Origin: Asanoa hainanensis
GTDB taxonomy: Bacteria; Actinomycetota; Actinomycetes; Mycobacteriales; Micromonosporaceae
Direction of reading: 5' to 3'
Length of the DNA stretch: 64,000 nucleotides
Assembly (NCBI RefSeq): GCF_900188485.1
Contig: NZ_FZPH01000004.1
Location: 5,304-69,303, forward strand
Under the pieces are notes generated by a model. The model saw only the letters and a program-made list of their open reading frames with translations, was not told where the DNA came from and did no database searches. Shown here piece by piece: positions 41,353 to 50,591 of the stretch. Positions within the stretch are counted from its first letter, which is position 1. Every line of letters begins with the position of its first letter. The translations under genes and the position numbers were made by a program.

Positions 41353-42093
41353 TTGACGACGCTCACCCTCGTACACGCCAGATATCAGCTCCTGGAGACC
41401 ATCCGGATCCCGATCGCCCTGATCGGCTCGGCGTTCTTCCCGGCCGCCTCGATGCTCTTCTTCGTCGTGCCGTTCGCCGGCGACGACCCGGTGGCCGCCA
41501 CCTACGCCACCGCCTCGATGGTCACGTTCTCCATCATGGTGAGCAGCCTGTTCACCTACGGCGTCGGCGTCGCCGACGACCGGTCCCAGCCGTGGGACGG
41601 CTACATGCGGACGCTGGCCGCCGGAGCGGCACCCCGGTTCGCCGGGCGGATCCTGGCCGGCATGGCGATGTCGCTGGTCTCGCTGGTGCCCGTCGTGCTG
41701 ATCGGCGCGCTGTTCACCGAGGCGACCACCACCGCGCTGGGCTTCCTGCTGGGGATCGCGACGGTGTTCGTCGGCGCGCTGCCGTTCACCCTGATGGGGC
41801 TGGCCATCGGCTACGCGCTCCCCCTCAAGGCCGCCCTGGTGGTCTGCCAGGTCATCTTCTTCCCCCTGGCCTTCGGCGGCGGCCTGATGTCGGCGCCCGA
41901 CCAGGCGCCCGGCTTCATCCAGACGATCGCGCCCTACCTGCCCACCCGGGGCGCGGTCGAGCTGATGTGGGCGGCGGTCGGCGACTACTCGCCGCACGCC
42001 ACCTCCCTCGTCGCGTTCGCGGCCTGGACGGTGGCGGCGGGCGCCGTCGCGGTCTGGGCCTACCGCCGAGACGAAGGCCGCCGCTTCCGCTGA
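41353..42093 (+). CDS. ABC-2 type exporter permease
   Basis: The 246-residue protein has six membrane segments in the ABC-2 pattern: an N-terminal amphipathic HARYQLLETIRIP, then IALIGSAFFPAASMLFFVVP, TASMVTFSIMVSSLFTYGVG, RILAGMAMSLVSLVPVVLIG, FLLGIATVFVGALPFTLMGL, VVCQVIFFPLAFGGGLMS and a C-terminal VAFAAWTVAAGAVAVWAYRR. It forms the exporter with the ATPase encoded just before. The TTG at 41353 was chosen because AACGGAG lies 7 nt upstream. A tandem ACGCTTGAGA decamer (41321-41340) lies between the two genes, and a TTG at 41335 in it is possible. Confidence 0.88.
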   Translation: MTTLTLVHARYQLLETIRIPIALIGSAFFPAASMLFFVVPFAGDDPVAATYATASMVTFSIMVSSLFTYGVGVADDRSQPWDGYMRTLAAGAAPRFAGRILAGMAMSLVSLVPVVLIGALFTEATTTALGFLLGIATVFVGALPFTLMGLAIGYALPLKAALVVCQVIFFPLAFGGGLMSAPDQAPGFIQTIAPYLPTRGAVELMWAAVGDYSPHATSLVAFAAWTVAAGAVAVWAYRRDEGRRFR

Positions 42094-42100
42094 ACCAGGA

Positions 42101-42132
42101 GCTGACCGGGGGTCACGGGGCCCCCGGTCAGC
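42101..42132. terminator. bidirectional hairpin between convergent genes
   Basis: GCTGACCGGGGG (42101-42112) pairs perfectly with CCCCCGGTCAGC (42121-42132) around an 8-nt loop. It lies 7 nt after the permease stop and 7 nt after the helicase stop on the other strand. It should serve both convergent transcripts although it has no T-run. Confidence 0.75.
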
Positions 42133-42139
42133 CCCAGCG

Positions 42140-44413
42140 TCATTTCAGGACCGTCAACCGCTGCGTCGCGCGGGTCAACGCCACATAGAGGTCGTTGACC
42201 CCGCGCGGCGACTCCGTCTCGATGCCGTCCGGGTCCGCGACCACCACCGCGTCGAACTCCAGCCCCTTGGACTGGCGCGCGCTGAGCACCGCGACCGGAC
42301 TCTCCAGGTCGGGCTCGTCACCGACCGCCACGGCGAGCGAAGGCAGCGCGGCCCGCACCTCGTCGGCCAGCCCGGCAACCCGGGCGGCGGGTGCGATGAC
42401 CGCCAGCCGGCCACCGCCGAGCATCGCGGCCTCGCCTGAAAGCACCGACGCCAGGTCGTCGAGCGAGCCCTGCACCGGCTGCTGGCCGGTCGACCGCACC
42501 GAGCGCGGCGGCGTCGCCGCAGGGTCGATCCGGGCCAGCACCTCGCCGGCCAGCGCCATCACCTCGGCCGGCGTGCGGTAGTTGACGCTCAGCTCGGCCA
42601 GCTTCCAGCGGTCGGTCACGTACGGGTCGAACACCTCCGACCAGGACGCCGCGCCGGCCGGGTCGCCGGTCTGCGCGATGTCACCGACCACGGTCATCGA
42701 CCGGCTCGGCGAGCGGCGCATCAGCACCCGCCAGGCCATCGGCGACAGCTCCTGCGCCTCGTCGACGATGACGTGCCCGAACGCCCACTTCCGGTCGCGG
42801 GCGGCCCGCTCGGCGACGCTCAGGTATTCGCCGTCCTCCTGCCGCTCCGCCAGCCGCGAGGCGTCCAGCAGGTCGGTGACCAGCAGCAGCTCGGGGTCGT
42901 CCTCGTCCTCGACGTCGATCGACGCCGACCCGCGGGCGATCTCGAGCGCGCCCTCCGCGTAGGAGAGCTCCGAACGGCGTACCCGCTCGGCCATGGTCTT
43001 CGCCGCGGCCTCGAGCTCGGGCAGCGGGCCGAGCTGCTCGGCGGCCTCGTCCAGCAGCGGCGCGTCCGCGGGTGTCCACGGCGAGCCGGCCGGCCGGACC
43101 AGGGCCGCCGTCTCGGCCAGGGTCAGCGACTCGCCCCGGGCGGCCGCCAGCCGCTCCGGCGAGGAGAACAGGTCGCGCAGCAGGCGCTGCGGGGTCAGCC
43201 GGGGCCAGAGGGTGTCCAGCGCCGCCCGCACACCGTCGTCGGCGGCCAGCTCCGCGCGGATGTCGGCCAGGTCGGCGGCACCCATGAGCTGCGGGTCGCC
43301 GGGCGCGTCATCCCCGCCGAGCGGGTCGTCGGCGTACGGGTCGGTGCCGATGATCGCGGCGGCCTGCTCGACCAGCCCGTCGATCAGCGCCTCCTGGAAG
43401 ACGTCGCGGGCCTGGTTGTGCACCTTGCCCGAGCGCCGGGCGCGGTCGCGCGCGGTCGCGGCCAGCTCCCGGTCGATGGTCAGCGGCTCCCGGTCGAGCT
43501 CGACGGCGATCGGCTCGGTGGGCAGCTCCTGGCGGTCGGCGATCGCCGCCGCGAGCACGTCGACCATGCCCAGACGGCCCTTGACGGCGGCCACCCGCTC
43601 CGGCTCCTCGCCGCGGGCGGTCACGCCCGGGAAGAGGTCGCCGAGCGTCCACAGCAGCACGCCGGTCTCGGCCAGCGAGGGCAGCACGTGGGAGATGTAG
43701 CGCAGGAACGTCGGGTTGGGGCCGACCACCAGCACCGCCCGCGTGGAGAGCTCGCGCCGGTGGGTGTAGAGCAGGTAGGCCGCCCGGTGCAGCGCCACCG
43801 CGGTCTTGCCCGTGCCCGGTCCGCCCTGCACGACCAGCACGCCGCCGAGGTCGGCGCGGATGATCCGGTCCTGCTCGGCCTGGATGGTCTCGACGATGTC
43901 GCGCATCCGGCCGGTGCGGTTGGCGTCGACGGCGGAGAGCAGCGCCGCCTCGCCGGCCAGCCCCTCCCGGGTCGCCGAACCGGCCGCGGCCGCCAGGTCG
44001 AGCACCTCGTCGTCGAGGGCCACGACCGTGCGCCCCTTGGAGCGGATGTGCCGGCGGCGCCGGATGCCCAGCGGGTCGGCGGCGGTGGCGAGATAGAACG
44101 GCCGCGAGGCGGGTGCGCGCCAGTCGAGCAGCAGCGGCTCGTAGTCGCCCTCCTCGTCGAAGATGCCGATCCGGCCGATGTAGAGCGGCGCGCCGGACTC
44201 GGGGTCGAGGCGGCCGAAGCACAGCCCACTCTCCACGGCGGAGAGCTGGGCGAGCTGCTCGGTGTACATGCCGACCGACGACTCGCGCTGCGACCGCGCC
44301 TGCGGTGTGCCCCCGGTCGAGGACAGGGCTCCGGACAGCCGGGTCTCGGCCAGCGCCCGCATCCCGTCGAGCCGGTCGTAAAGCGACGTGACGTGTTTTT
44401 GTTCAGCTTCCAT
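42140..44413 (-). CDS. helD: HelD-like UvrD/Rep-type helicase associated with RNA polymerase
   Basis: The roughly 757-residue protein begins with the acidic EAEQKHVTSLYDRLDGMRAL coiled-coil region that in HelD/HelR enters the RNA polymerase secondary channel. Then comes the GRLDPESGAPLYIGRIGIFD domain, P-loop VVQGGPGTGKTAVALHRAAY (about 205), a long insert, HVIVDEAQELSPMAWRVLMR (DExQ), VVGDIAQTGDPAG and the C-terminal VNDLYVALTRATQRLTVL. HelD-type proteins recycle stalled RNA polymerase, and actinobacterial members can protect it from rifampicin. The exact start is uncertain: an in-frame TTG 19 codons upstream is possible. A longer frame to 45070 is a shadow of the AlkZ gene. Confidence 0.9.
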   Translation of the reverse strand: MEAEQKHVTSLYDRLDGMRALAETRLSGALSSTGGTPQARSQRESSVGMYTEQLAQLSAVESGLCFGRLDPESGAPLYIGRIGIFDEEGDYEPLLLDWRAPASRPFYLATAADPLGIRRRRHIRSKGRTVVALDDEVLDLAAAAGSATREGLAGEAALLSAVDANRTGRMRDIVETIQAEQDRIIRADLGGVLVVQGGPGTGKTAVALHRAAYLLYTHRRELSTRAVLVVGPNPTFLRYISHVLPSLAETGVLLWTLGDLFPGVTARGEEPERVAAVKGRLGMVDVLAAAIADRQELPTEPIAVELDREPLTIDRELAATARDRARRSGKVHNQARDVFQEALIDGLVEQAAAIIGTDPYADDPLGGDDAPGDPQLMGAADLADIRAELAADDGVRAALDTLWPRLTPQRLLRDLFSSPERLAAARGESLTLAETAALVRPAGSPWTPADAPLLDEAAEQLGPLPELEAAAKTMAERVRRSELSYAEGALEIARGSASIDVEDEDDPELLLVTDLLDASRLAERQEDGEYLSVAERAARDRKWAFGHVIVDEAQELSPMAWRVLMRRSPSRSMTVVGDIAQTGDPAGAASWSEVFDPYVTDRWKLAELSVNYRTPAEVMALAGEVLARIDPAATPPRSVRSTGQQPVQGSLDDLASVLSGEAAMLGGGRLAVIAPAARVAGLADEVRAALPSLAVAVGDEPDLESPVAVLSARQSKGLEFDAVVVADPDGIETESPRGVNDLYVALTRATQRLTVLK

Positions 44414-44501
44414 CTCGGCAGGTGAGTCTGTGGGATCGAGGACGCGACTAGGATCAACGCGCTCAGACAACGACGTTCCTTCCGGAAGCGAACCGGGAAC
44501 T

Positions 44502-45653
44502 ATGCGAACTCCCCAAGATACCGCGACCGCGGCCGGGCTGAACCGTGCGCTGCTCGCCCGCCAGGGCCTCCTGGACAGGCACCAGGGCGGCGACCGGGCC
44601 CTGGTGTCGGCTATCGAACAGATCGGCGCCCTCCAGGCCCAGCAGTGGTCTTCGCCACCGGTCGGGCTCTGGAGCCGCCTGGACGGCTTCACCGCCGACC
44701 AGCTCTGGGCCGCCATGGACGCAGGCGACGTCGTCACCGGCATCCTCATGCGTCGCACCCTGCACCTGGTCAGCGCGGCCGAGCACCCGATGTGGGCCCG
44801 GATCGCGGCCGAGACCGGGGTCGGCGGCTGGCTGCTGCGCGGCGTCGAGACCCCGGAGCGGGCCGACGACATGCTGAAGGCCACCATCGCGTACGCGAAG
44901 CAGGCCCGCACCGGCGACGAGCTCACCGATTTCGCGGAGCAGTGGGTCGCCAAGCACCCCGAGGCGCTGCCGGCCAAGGCGGTCGAGGCCCAGCGGGAAT
45001 ACAAGTGGCGGCCGTTCCGGGCCCAGCCGGCGTTTGTGAAGGTGCCCGCCAACGGCTCCTGGGGCGCCAAGACGCCGGCCTGCTACCACGCCGGCCCGCC
45101 GACCCCACGCGGCCTGACCAGCGAAAAGGCCTGGGACACGGCGGTCACCCGGCACCTGGGCGCGTTCGGGCCGGCCGGCGCCGACGACATCGCGTACTGG
45201 CTGGGCTCGACGGCCGGTCCGGTCAAGGCGGCGATCGAGCGGCTCGACCTGGTCACCCTGGGCGAGGAGGGCGGCCGGCGGGTGCTCTACGACCTGCCCG
45301 ACGCGCCGCGGCCGGCCGCCGACACCCCCGCGCCGCCCCGCTTCCTGCCGGCGTTCGACAACGCGCTGCTGGCGTTCGCCGCCAACCGCCGGACCCGGAT
45401 CCTGCCCGACGAGCACAAGGAACGGGTCTATCTCAAGCGGAACCTGCGCTGGTTGCCCACGCTGCTGGTGGACGGCCTGGTCGCGGGCGTCTGGTCGGCC
45501 GAGACCAAGCGCGGCGTGGTGACGCTCACGGTGACCGCGTTCGGCAAGCTGGCCAAGACGGCGACCGCCGAGGTCGAGGCCGAGGGTGAGGCGCTGGCCC
45601 GGCTCGTCGAGCCGGCCGCCAAAGATCACGTCGTGCGGATAACCGCGAGCTGA
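44502..45653 (+). CDS. AlkZ/YcaQ-like winged-helix DNA glycosylase family protein
   Basis: The 383-residue protein belongs to the HTH_42 (AlkZ/YcaQ) family of tandem winged-helix proteins. The N-terminal GLNRALLARQGLLDRHQGGD is followed by SAIEQIGALQAQQWSSPPVG, where LQAQ is a Q-x-Q of AlkZ type. Later markers are RTLHLVSAAEHPMWARIAAE, LGAFGPAGADDIAYWLGST, and RFLPAFDNALLAFAANRRTR. AlkZ-type enzymes unhook DNA crosslinks, for instance azinomycin adducts. Many genomic homologues have unknown substrates, so this is a family call. The ATG at 44502 has only a weak ribosome site. It is divergent from helD with an 88-bp gap. Confidence 0.85.
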   Translation: MRTPQDTATAAGLNRALLARQGLLDRHQGGDRALVSAIEQIGALQAQQWSSPPVGLWSRLDGFTADQLWAAMDAGDVVTGILMRRTLHLVSAAEHPMWARIAAETGVGGWLLRGVETPERADDMLKATIAYAKQARTGDELTDFAEQWVAKHPEALPAKAVEAQREYKWRPFRAQPAFVKVPANGSWGAKTPACYHAGPPTPRGLTSEKAWDTAVTRHLGAFGPAGADDIAYWLGSTAGPVKAAIERLDLVTLGEEGGRRVLYDLPDAPRPAADTPAPPRFLPAFDNALLAFAANRRTRILPDEHKERVYLKRNLRWLPTLLVDGLVAGVWSAETKRGVVTLTVTAFGKLAKTATAEVEAEGEALARLVEPAAKDHVVRITAS

Positions 45654-45685
45654 TCCGGACCCGCCCGCCTATTCTTGGGCGCGAG

Positions 45686-48600
45686 ATGAACGCGCCCAAC
45701 CCGTCGTTGCAGACCCGCCTGTCGACCCTGACCCTGCGCGACGCGCATCGGCTGGGCCGGCGGTTGGAAGGCACCCGCAAGATCCGCGACGCCGCCAAGA
45801 AGGCCTCCGCCGTCGCCGCCATCGAGGCCGACGTGGTGGCCGCCGAAGCCCGGGTCGCGGCCCGCCAGGCCAGCGTCCCCGTGATCCGCTATCCGGCCGA
45901 GTTGCCCGTCAGCGAGCGGCGCGACGACATCGCCGCCGCGATCCGCGACCACCAGGTGGTGATCGTCGCCGGCGAGACCGGGTCCGGCAAGACCACCCAG
46001 ATCCCCAAGATCTGTCTCGAGCTGGGTCGCGGCGTACGCGGGCAGATCGGCCACACGCAGCCCCGCCGGCTGGCCGCCCGCACCGTCGCCGACCGGATCG
46101 CCGAGGAGCTGGGCACGCCGCTGGGCAGCACCGTCGGCTACAAGGTCCGGTTCACCGACCGGGGTGGCGACGACACCCTGATCAAGCTGATGACCGACGG
46201 CATCCTGCTGGCCGAGCTGCAGAACGACCGCGACCTCCTGCGGTACGACACGCTGGTGATCGACGAGGCCCACGAGCGCAGCCTCAACATCGACTTCATC
46301 CTCGGCTACCTGGCGCAGCTCCTGCCCCGCCGGCCGGACCTCAAGGTCGTCATCACCTCGGCGACCATCGAGACGGAGCGGTTCGCCCAGCACTTCCGCC
46401 AGCCTGATGGTGAGCCGGCGCCGGTGGTCGAGGTGTCGGGTCGGACGTACCCGGTCGAGTTGCGTTATCGGCCTTTGGTCCTGGAGGAGGACGTCGAGGA
46501 CGACGACGAGGAAGAGGTCGCCGGCGCTGTCGTGCGTGACCCGATCACGGCGATCGGCGACGCGGTCACCGAGCTCGCGGCCGAGGGCCCCGGTGACATC
46601 CTGGTGTTCCTCAGCGGCGAGCGGGAGATCCGCGACGCCGCCGACTCGCTGGGCCGGCTCGACCTGCCCCACCTGGAGATCCTTCCCTTGTACGCGCGGC
46701 TGTCCACGGCCGAGCAGCACCGGGTGTTCCAGCCGCACACCGGGCGCCGGGTCGTGCTGGCCACCAACGTCGCCGAGACCTCGCTGACCGTGCCCGGCGT
46801 CAAATACGTCGTGGACCCGGGCACCGCGCGGATCTCCCGCTACAGCCACCGGCTCAAGGTGCAGCGGCTGCCGATCGAGCGGGTATCCCAGGCGTCGGCC
46901 AACCAGCGCAAGGGCCGCAGCGGCCGCACCTCGCCGGGCATCTGCATCCGGCTCTACGACGAGCAGGACTTCCTGTCGCGGCCGGAATACACCGAGCCCG
47001 AGATCCTGCGTACCAACCTGGCCTCGGTCATTCTCCAGATGACCGCGATCGGCCTCGGCGACGTCGCGAAGTTCCCGTTCATCGACCCGCCGGACCGGCG
47101 CAACATCACCGACGGCGTCAACCTGTTGCAGGAGCTGGGCGCGCTCGACGAGGCGAAACGGCTGACCGAGGCCGGCCGCCGGCTGGCCCAGCTGCCCGTC
47201 GACCCGCGACTAGGCCGGATGGTGCTGGAGGCCGACCGCAACGGCTGCCTCGACGAGGTGAGCGTGGTCACGGCCGCACTGTCCATCCAGGACCCGCGCG
47301 AGCGCCCGGTCGAGCACCGCACCCACGCCGACCAGCTGCACGCGCGATTCACCGACCCGGACTCGGACTTCGTCACCTACCTCAACCTGTGGACGTACCT
47401 GCGGGAGAAGCAGCGGGAGCTGTCGTCCAGCGCGTTCCGCCGGCTGTGCCGGTCCGAATACCTCAACTACCTTCGGGTACGCGAGTGGCAGGACATCAAC
47501 GCCCAGCTCCGCCAGGTGACCAAGTCGCTGGGCCTCGTGCCGTCGTCGTCGACGGACCCGGCCCGGCTGCACCAGTCGCTGCTGGCCGGCCTGCTCTCCC
47601 AGATCGGGCTGCGGGAGGGCGAGAAACGCGAATACCTGGGTGCCCGCAACGCCAGGTTCGCCATCTTCCCCGGCTCTTCGCTGGCCAAGAAGCCGCCGCG
47701 GTTCGTGATGTCCGCCGAGCTGGTCGAGACGTCCCGGCTGTGGGCGCGGGTCAACGCCCGGATCGAGCCCGAGTGGGTCGAGCCGCTGGCCGGCCATCTC
47801 GTCAAGCGCAGCTACAGCGAACCGCACTGGGAGAAGAAGCAGGCCTCGGTGGTCGCGGTCGAGCGGGTCACCCTCTACGGCGTGCCGATCGTGGTCGGGC
47901 GCCGGGTCCAGTACGGGCGGATCGACCCGGTCCTGTCCCGGGAGCTGTTCATCCGCAACGCCCTCGTCGAGGGCGACTGGCAGAACAACCACCACTTCTT
48001 CCGTGACAACGCGGCGCTGCTGGAGTCGGTGGCCGCGCTCGAGGACCGGGTGCGCCGGCGCGACATCCTGGTCGACGAGGACACCCTGTACTCCTTCTAC
48101 GACCAGCGGATCCCGGCCGACGTCGTGTCCGGGCGGCATTTCGACACGTGGTGGAAGAAGGCCCGGCACACCGATCCGCGCCTGCTGACGTTCACCCGCG
48201 AGTTCCTGGTCAACGCCGGCCGCGGCGACGTCAGCCCCGAGGCCTATCCCGACGTGTGGCGGTCCGAGTCGGCACCACTGCCGCTGTCGTACGAGTTCGC
48301 CCCCGGGACCACCTCGGACGGTGTCACGGTCGACGTGCCGCTGCCGATGCTCGGCCAGGTGACGCCCGAGGATTTCGACTGGCAGGTGCCGGGGCTGCGG
48401 GAAGACCTGGTGGTCGCGCTGCTCCGCTCGCTACCGAAGGCGATCCGCACCAACTTCGTGCCCGCGCCCGACTTCGCCCGGGCGGTGCTGACCCGGATCG
48501 CGCCGGCACCGGGGCTGTCGCTGGTCGAGGCCGTGACCCGGGAACTGCGCCGGATGACGGGCGCGACGGTGCCGCACGACGCCTGGGACCTGTCGCGGGT

Positions 48601-49606
48601 GCCCGACCACCTGCGGCTCACCTACCGGGTGGTCGACGGCGACCGCGAAGTTGCCCGAGGCAAGGACCTGGCGGCGTTGCAGGCGCAGCTCAAGGCCGAG
48701 GTGCGCGCGACGGTGACCGCCGCGGCGCCGGGGATCGCCCGCACCGGGCTGACCGCCTGGGACTTCGGCCCGCTGCCGCGCACCCTGGAGCAGGACCGGG
48801 CCGGCTTCCGGGTCACGGCGTACCCGGCGCTGGTCGACGAGGGCGCGACCGTCGGGGTCGAGGTCTTCGACAGCGCCGGTGAGCAGGCGGCCGCGATGAT
48901 CGCCGGCACCCGGCGCCTGCTGCTGCTCTCGCTGCCCAACCCCGCGACCTTTCTCCAGGGGCGGCTGACCAACCAGCAGAAGTTGGCGCTGTCCCGCAAC
49001 CCGCACCGCAACGTCACCGACCTGCTGCGCGACTGTGCCGGCGCGGCCGTGGACCGGCTGGTCGAGCAGGCCAGCGGCCCGGCCTGGGATCCCGCGGGCT
49101 TCGCCGCCCTGCGCGACGCGGTCCGGGGCGACCTGGTCGACACGGTGGAAGCGGTGGTCAGCCGGGTCGAACGCGCGCTGGCCGCACAGCACGCCGTGGA
49201 CCAGCGGATCTCCCGGATGTCGGCGCTGGACGCGCTGTCGACGCTGACCGACGTGAAGGCCCAGGTCGCCGGGCTGATCTATCCCGGCTTCGTGACCGCG
49301 ACCGGCTGGACCCACCTCGGCGACCTGCCCCGCTATCTGGCGGCCATCGAACGGCGGCTGGACCGGCTGGGCCAGGACGTCGCCCGTGACCGCAACGGCC
49401 AGGCCCGGATCGCCCAGGTGCGCAAGGAGTACGACGCCATGCTGGCCGCGTTGTCGCCGAGCCGCCGCCGCGCCGAGGCGGTCACCGAGATCCGCTGGAT
49501 GATCGAGGAGCTGCGGGTCAACGTGTTCGCGCAGGCCCTCGGCACGCCGTACCCGGTGTCGGAGCAGCGCATCTACAAGGCGATGGACGCCGCCGAAGCG
49601 GCGTGA
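45686..49606 (+). CDS. hrpA: ATP-dependent RNA helicase HrpA
   Basis: The 1306-residue protein equals the usual HrpA length. Motifs are GETGSGKTTQIPKICLELG (P-loop 96-103), GHTQPRRLAARTVADRIAEE, DEAHERSLNIDFILGYLAQL (DEAH at 193-196), ITSATIETERFAQHF, LATNVAETSLTVPG, and RKGRSGRTSPGICIRLYDEQ. HA2, OB-like and the long HrpA-specific C-terminal domain (about 600-1300) follow. HrpA acts on mRNA and, in E. coli, rescues stalled ribosomes; it may also affect fimbrial mRNA. An internal acidic stretch EEDVEDDDEEEVAG lies near 270. A TATTCT 10 nt before the ATG may be its -10. The next gene starts about 80 bp after the stop. Confidence 0.95.
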   Translation: MNAPNPSLQTRLSTLTLRDAHRLGRRLEGTRKIRDAAKKASAVAAIEADVVAAEARVAARQASVPVIRYPAELPVSERRDDIAAAIRDHQVVIVAGETGSGKTTQIPKICLELGRGVRGQIGHTQPRRLAARTVADRIAEELGTPLGSTVGYKVRFTDRGGDDTLIKLMTDGILLAELQNDRDLLRYDTLVIDEAHERSLNIDFILGYLAQLLPRRPDLKVVITSATIETERFAQHFRQPDGEPAPVVEVSGRTYPVELRYRPLVLEEDVEDDDEEEVAGAVVRDPITAIGDAVTELAAEGPGDILVFLSGEREIRDAADSLGRLDLPHLEILPLYARLSTAEQHRVFQPHTGRRVVLATNVAETSLTVPGVKYVVDPGTARISRYSHRLKVQRLPIERVSQASANQRKGRSGRTSPGICIRLYDEQDFLSRPEYTEPEILRTNLASVILQMTAIGLGDVAKFPFIDPPDRRNITDGVNLLQELGALDEAKRLTEAGRRLAQLPVDPRLGRMVLEADRNGCLDEVSVVTAALSIQDPRERPVEHRTHADQLHARFTDPDSDFVTYLNLWTYLREKQRELSSSAFRRLCRSEYLNYLRVREWQDINAQLRQVTKSLGLVPSSSTDPARLHQSLLAGLLSQIGLREGEKREYLGARNARFAIFPGSSLAKKPPRFVMSAELVETSRLWARVNARIEPEWVEPLAGHLVKRSYSEPHWEKKQASVVAVERVTLYGVPIVVGRRVQYGRIDPVLSRELFIRNALVEGDWQNNHHFFRDNAALLESVAALEDRVRRRDILVDEDTLYSFYDQRIPADVVSGRHFDTWWKKARHTDPRLLTFTREFLVNAGRGDVSPEAYPDVWRSESAPLPLSYEFAPGTTSDGVTVDVPLPMLGQVTPEDFDWQVPGLREDLVVALLRSLPKAIRTNFVPAPDFARAVLTRIAPAPGLSLVEAVTRELRRMTGATVPHDAWDLSRVPDHLRLTYRVVDGDREVARGKDLAALQAQLKAEVRATVTAAAPGIARTGLTAWDFGPLPRTLEQDRAGFRVTAYPALVDEGATVGVEVFDSAGEQAAAMIAGTRRLLLLSLPNPATFLQGRLTNQQKLALSRNPHRNVTDLLRDCAGAAVDRLVEQASGPAWDPAGFAALRDAVRGDLVDTVEAVVSRVERALAAQHAVDQRISRMSALDALSTLTDVKAQVAGLIYPGFVTATGWTHLGDLPRYLAAIERRLDRLGQDVARDRNGQARIAQVRKEYDAMLAALSPSRRRAEAVTEIRWMIEELRVNVFAQALGTPYPVSEQRIYKAMDAAEAA

Positions 49607-49686
49607 GCCGTCAGGATTTCCTCCGTCCGCGTAAAGATCGTGGCAAGACGGTCGACGCGGGCGGCCGCCAGGTCCATGCTTGGCCG

Positions 49687-50172
49687 ATGCGATCTCGGAT
49701 CGTGGTCGGCGTCAGCCCTTCGCTGGCCGGCCTGCAGGCGCTGCGCTACGCGGTGAAGGTGGCCCGCGAGCGCGGCGGCACCGTCGACGCGGTGCGGGTG
49801 TGGCTGTTCCGGCCGCTCTGGCGCGACACCACGGCGACGTTCGAACGCCGGGTGCATCTCGCCGAGGCGGAGCTGCTGATCCCGCACGCGTTCGACGCCG
49901 CGATGGGCGGCCCACCGACCGGCGTCAAGATCGAGCCGGTGGTGCTGGAGGGCCTGACGGTCCAGAGCCTGGTCGAGCACGCCGGTGACGACGCGGACCT
50001 GCTGGTGGTCGGCGGCGACCGGCGCGGCTCACACCTCCTGGGCAGCGGGCCGGTCACCCGCTACAGCGTCCGCCACGCCCGCTGCCCGATCGTCGTCGTG
50101 CCACCCCCGGCCCTGGCCCAGCGCCAACCGGTCGACGCTCTCCTGCGCGAACTGGACCGGGAGATCCGCTAA
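49687..50172 (+). CDS. universal stress protein
   Basis: The 161-residue protein is a single UspA domain. RSRIVVGVSPSLAGLQALRY is the first strand and helix, HLAEAELLIPHAFDAA the middle helix, and LLVVGGDRRGSHLLGSGPVT with RHARCPIVVVPPP the nucleotide-binding G-x2-G-x9-G-S/T region. Here it reads GGDRRGSHLLGSGPVT, so ATP binding is plausible. The ATG at 49687 was chosen. A GTG at 49603 overlapping the HrpA stop would add 28 residues with no similarity to the family. CATGCT 6 nt upstream may be a -10. The stop overlaps the convergent bL37 gene by 3 bp. Confidence 0.85.
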   Translation: MRSRIVVGVSPSLAGLQALRYAVKVARERGGTVDAVRVWLFRPLWRDTTATFERRVHLAEAELLIPHAFDAAMGGPPTGVKIEPVVLEGLTVQSLVEHAGDDADLLVVGGDRRGSHLLGSGPVTRYSVRHARCPIVVVPPPALAQRQPVDALLRELDREIR

Positions 50173-50252
50173 CCGCGGCCGGCGTTGGGCCGCTTGCCGT
50201 GGTTGGCCTTGCGGCGGCGACGCTGGCGCTTACGGCTGGAACGGTGAGACAT
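50169..50252 (-). CDS. 50S ribosomal protein bL37
   Basis: A 27-codon gene encodes an extremely basic peptide starting MSHRSSRKRQRRRRKANH and continuing GKRPNAGRG. The KANHGKRPNA core is characteristic of bL37, the small actinobacterial large-subunit protein first seen in mycobacterial ribosome structures. The ATG is preceded by GGAGG with 4 nt spacing. It is too short for normal gene finders and overlaps the universal stress protein stop by 3 bp and the 3' end of the YbaB-like gene by 23 bp. The overlap with its upstream neighbour suggests translational coupling. Confidence is high for the ORF, slightly less for the family name, which is recalled rather than searched. Confidence 0.85.
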   Translation of the reverse strand: MSHRSSRKRQRRRRKANHGKRPNAGRG

Positions 50253-50538
50253 CGAACCTCCGGGTCTGTGCTTTCACCACCGCCTCCAGACACGCGGTGG
50301 CGAGCTGGTCGGCGGTGAGGTCATACATGGCGTGTGGACTGACGTAGAGCGCGTGCAGCCGGCCACCCGGCAACACGGTGGCCTGCACGTAGCCGGCGCC
50401 GTCGGTCGCGGTAGCGGAAGCCGGGCCGTCCGGCGGGTCGACAGCCGGGAAGCCGGGTTCGAACATGGTGCCCGTCCAGGATGGTAGGACCGCCAGTATG
50501 TCCATGATGGACGCAGCAGGCGGCGGATCACCAACCAT
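50230..50538 (-). CDS. YbaB/EbfC-like small protein
   Basis: This frame of up to 102 residues shows a YbaB-like pattern: DGAGYVQATVLPGGRLHALY, then VSPHAMYDLTADQLATACLE and AVVKAQTRRF. It matches the beta-strand/GxLxxLxI/P...L....LA..I..AV..A layout of nucleoid-associated YbaB/EbfC proteins. Its N-terminal half (DILAVLPSWTGTMFEPGFPA) is unlike typical coiled-coil starts, and the start codon is unclear (50538 or 50505). Third-position GC is moderate. The 3' end contains the ribosome site and start of the bL37 gene. I consider it probably real but not proven. Confidence 0.5.
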   Translation of the reverse strand: MVGDPPPAASIMDILAVLPSWTGTMFEPGFPAVDPPDGPASATATDGAGYVQATVLPGGRLHALYVSPHAMYDLTADQLATACLEAVVKAQTRRFDVSPFQP

Positions 50539-50591
50539 TACAAGGGTTTCCGGCCACCGCCGTCCAGCGTCTTGACGAAACCCCTACGACG

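Noticed and set aside
44414-45070. N-terminal extension of the HelD-like protein to 976 residues
   Set aside because: The extension is antisense to the AlkZ-like gene and has no similarity to HelD N-termini. The acidic EAEQKHV start fits the family.
49603-49686. GTG start of the universal stress protein overlapping the HrpA stop
   Set aside because: The overlap is tempting as coupling, but the 28 extra residues do not fit the family, which begins at RSRIVVGV.
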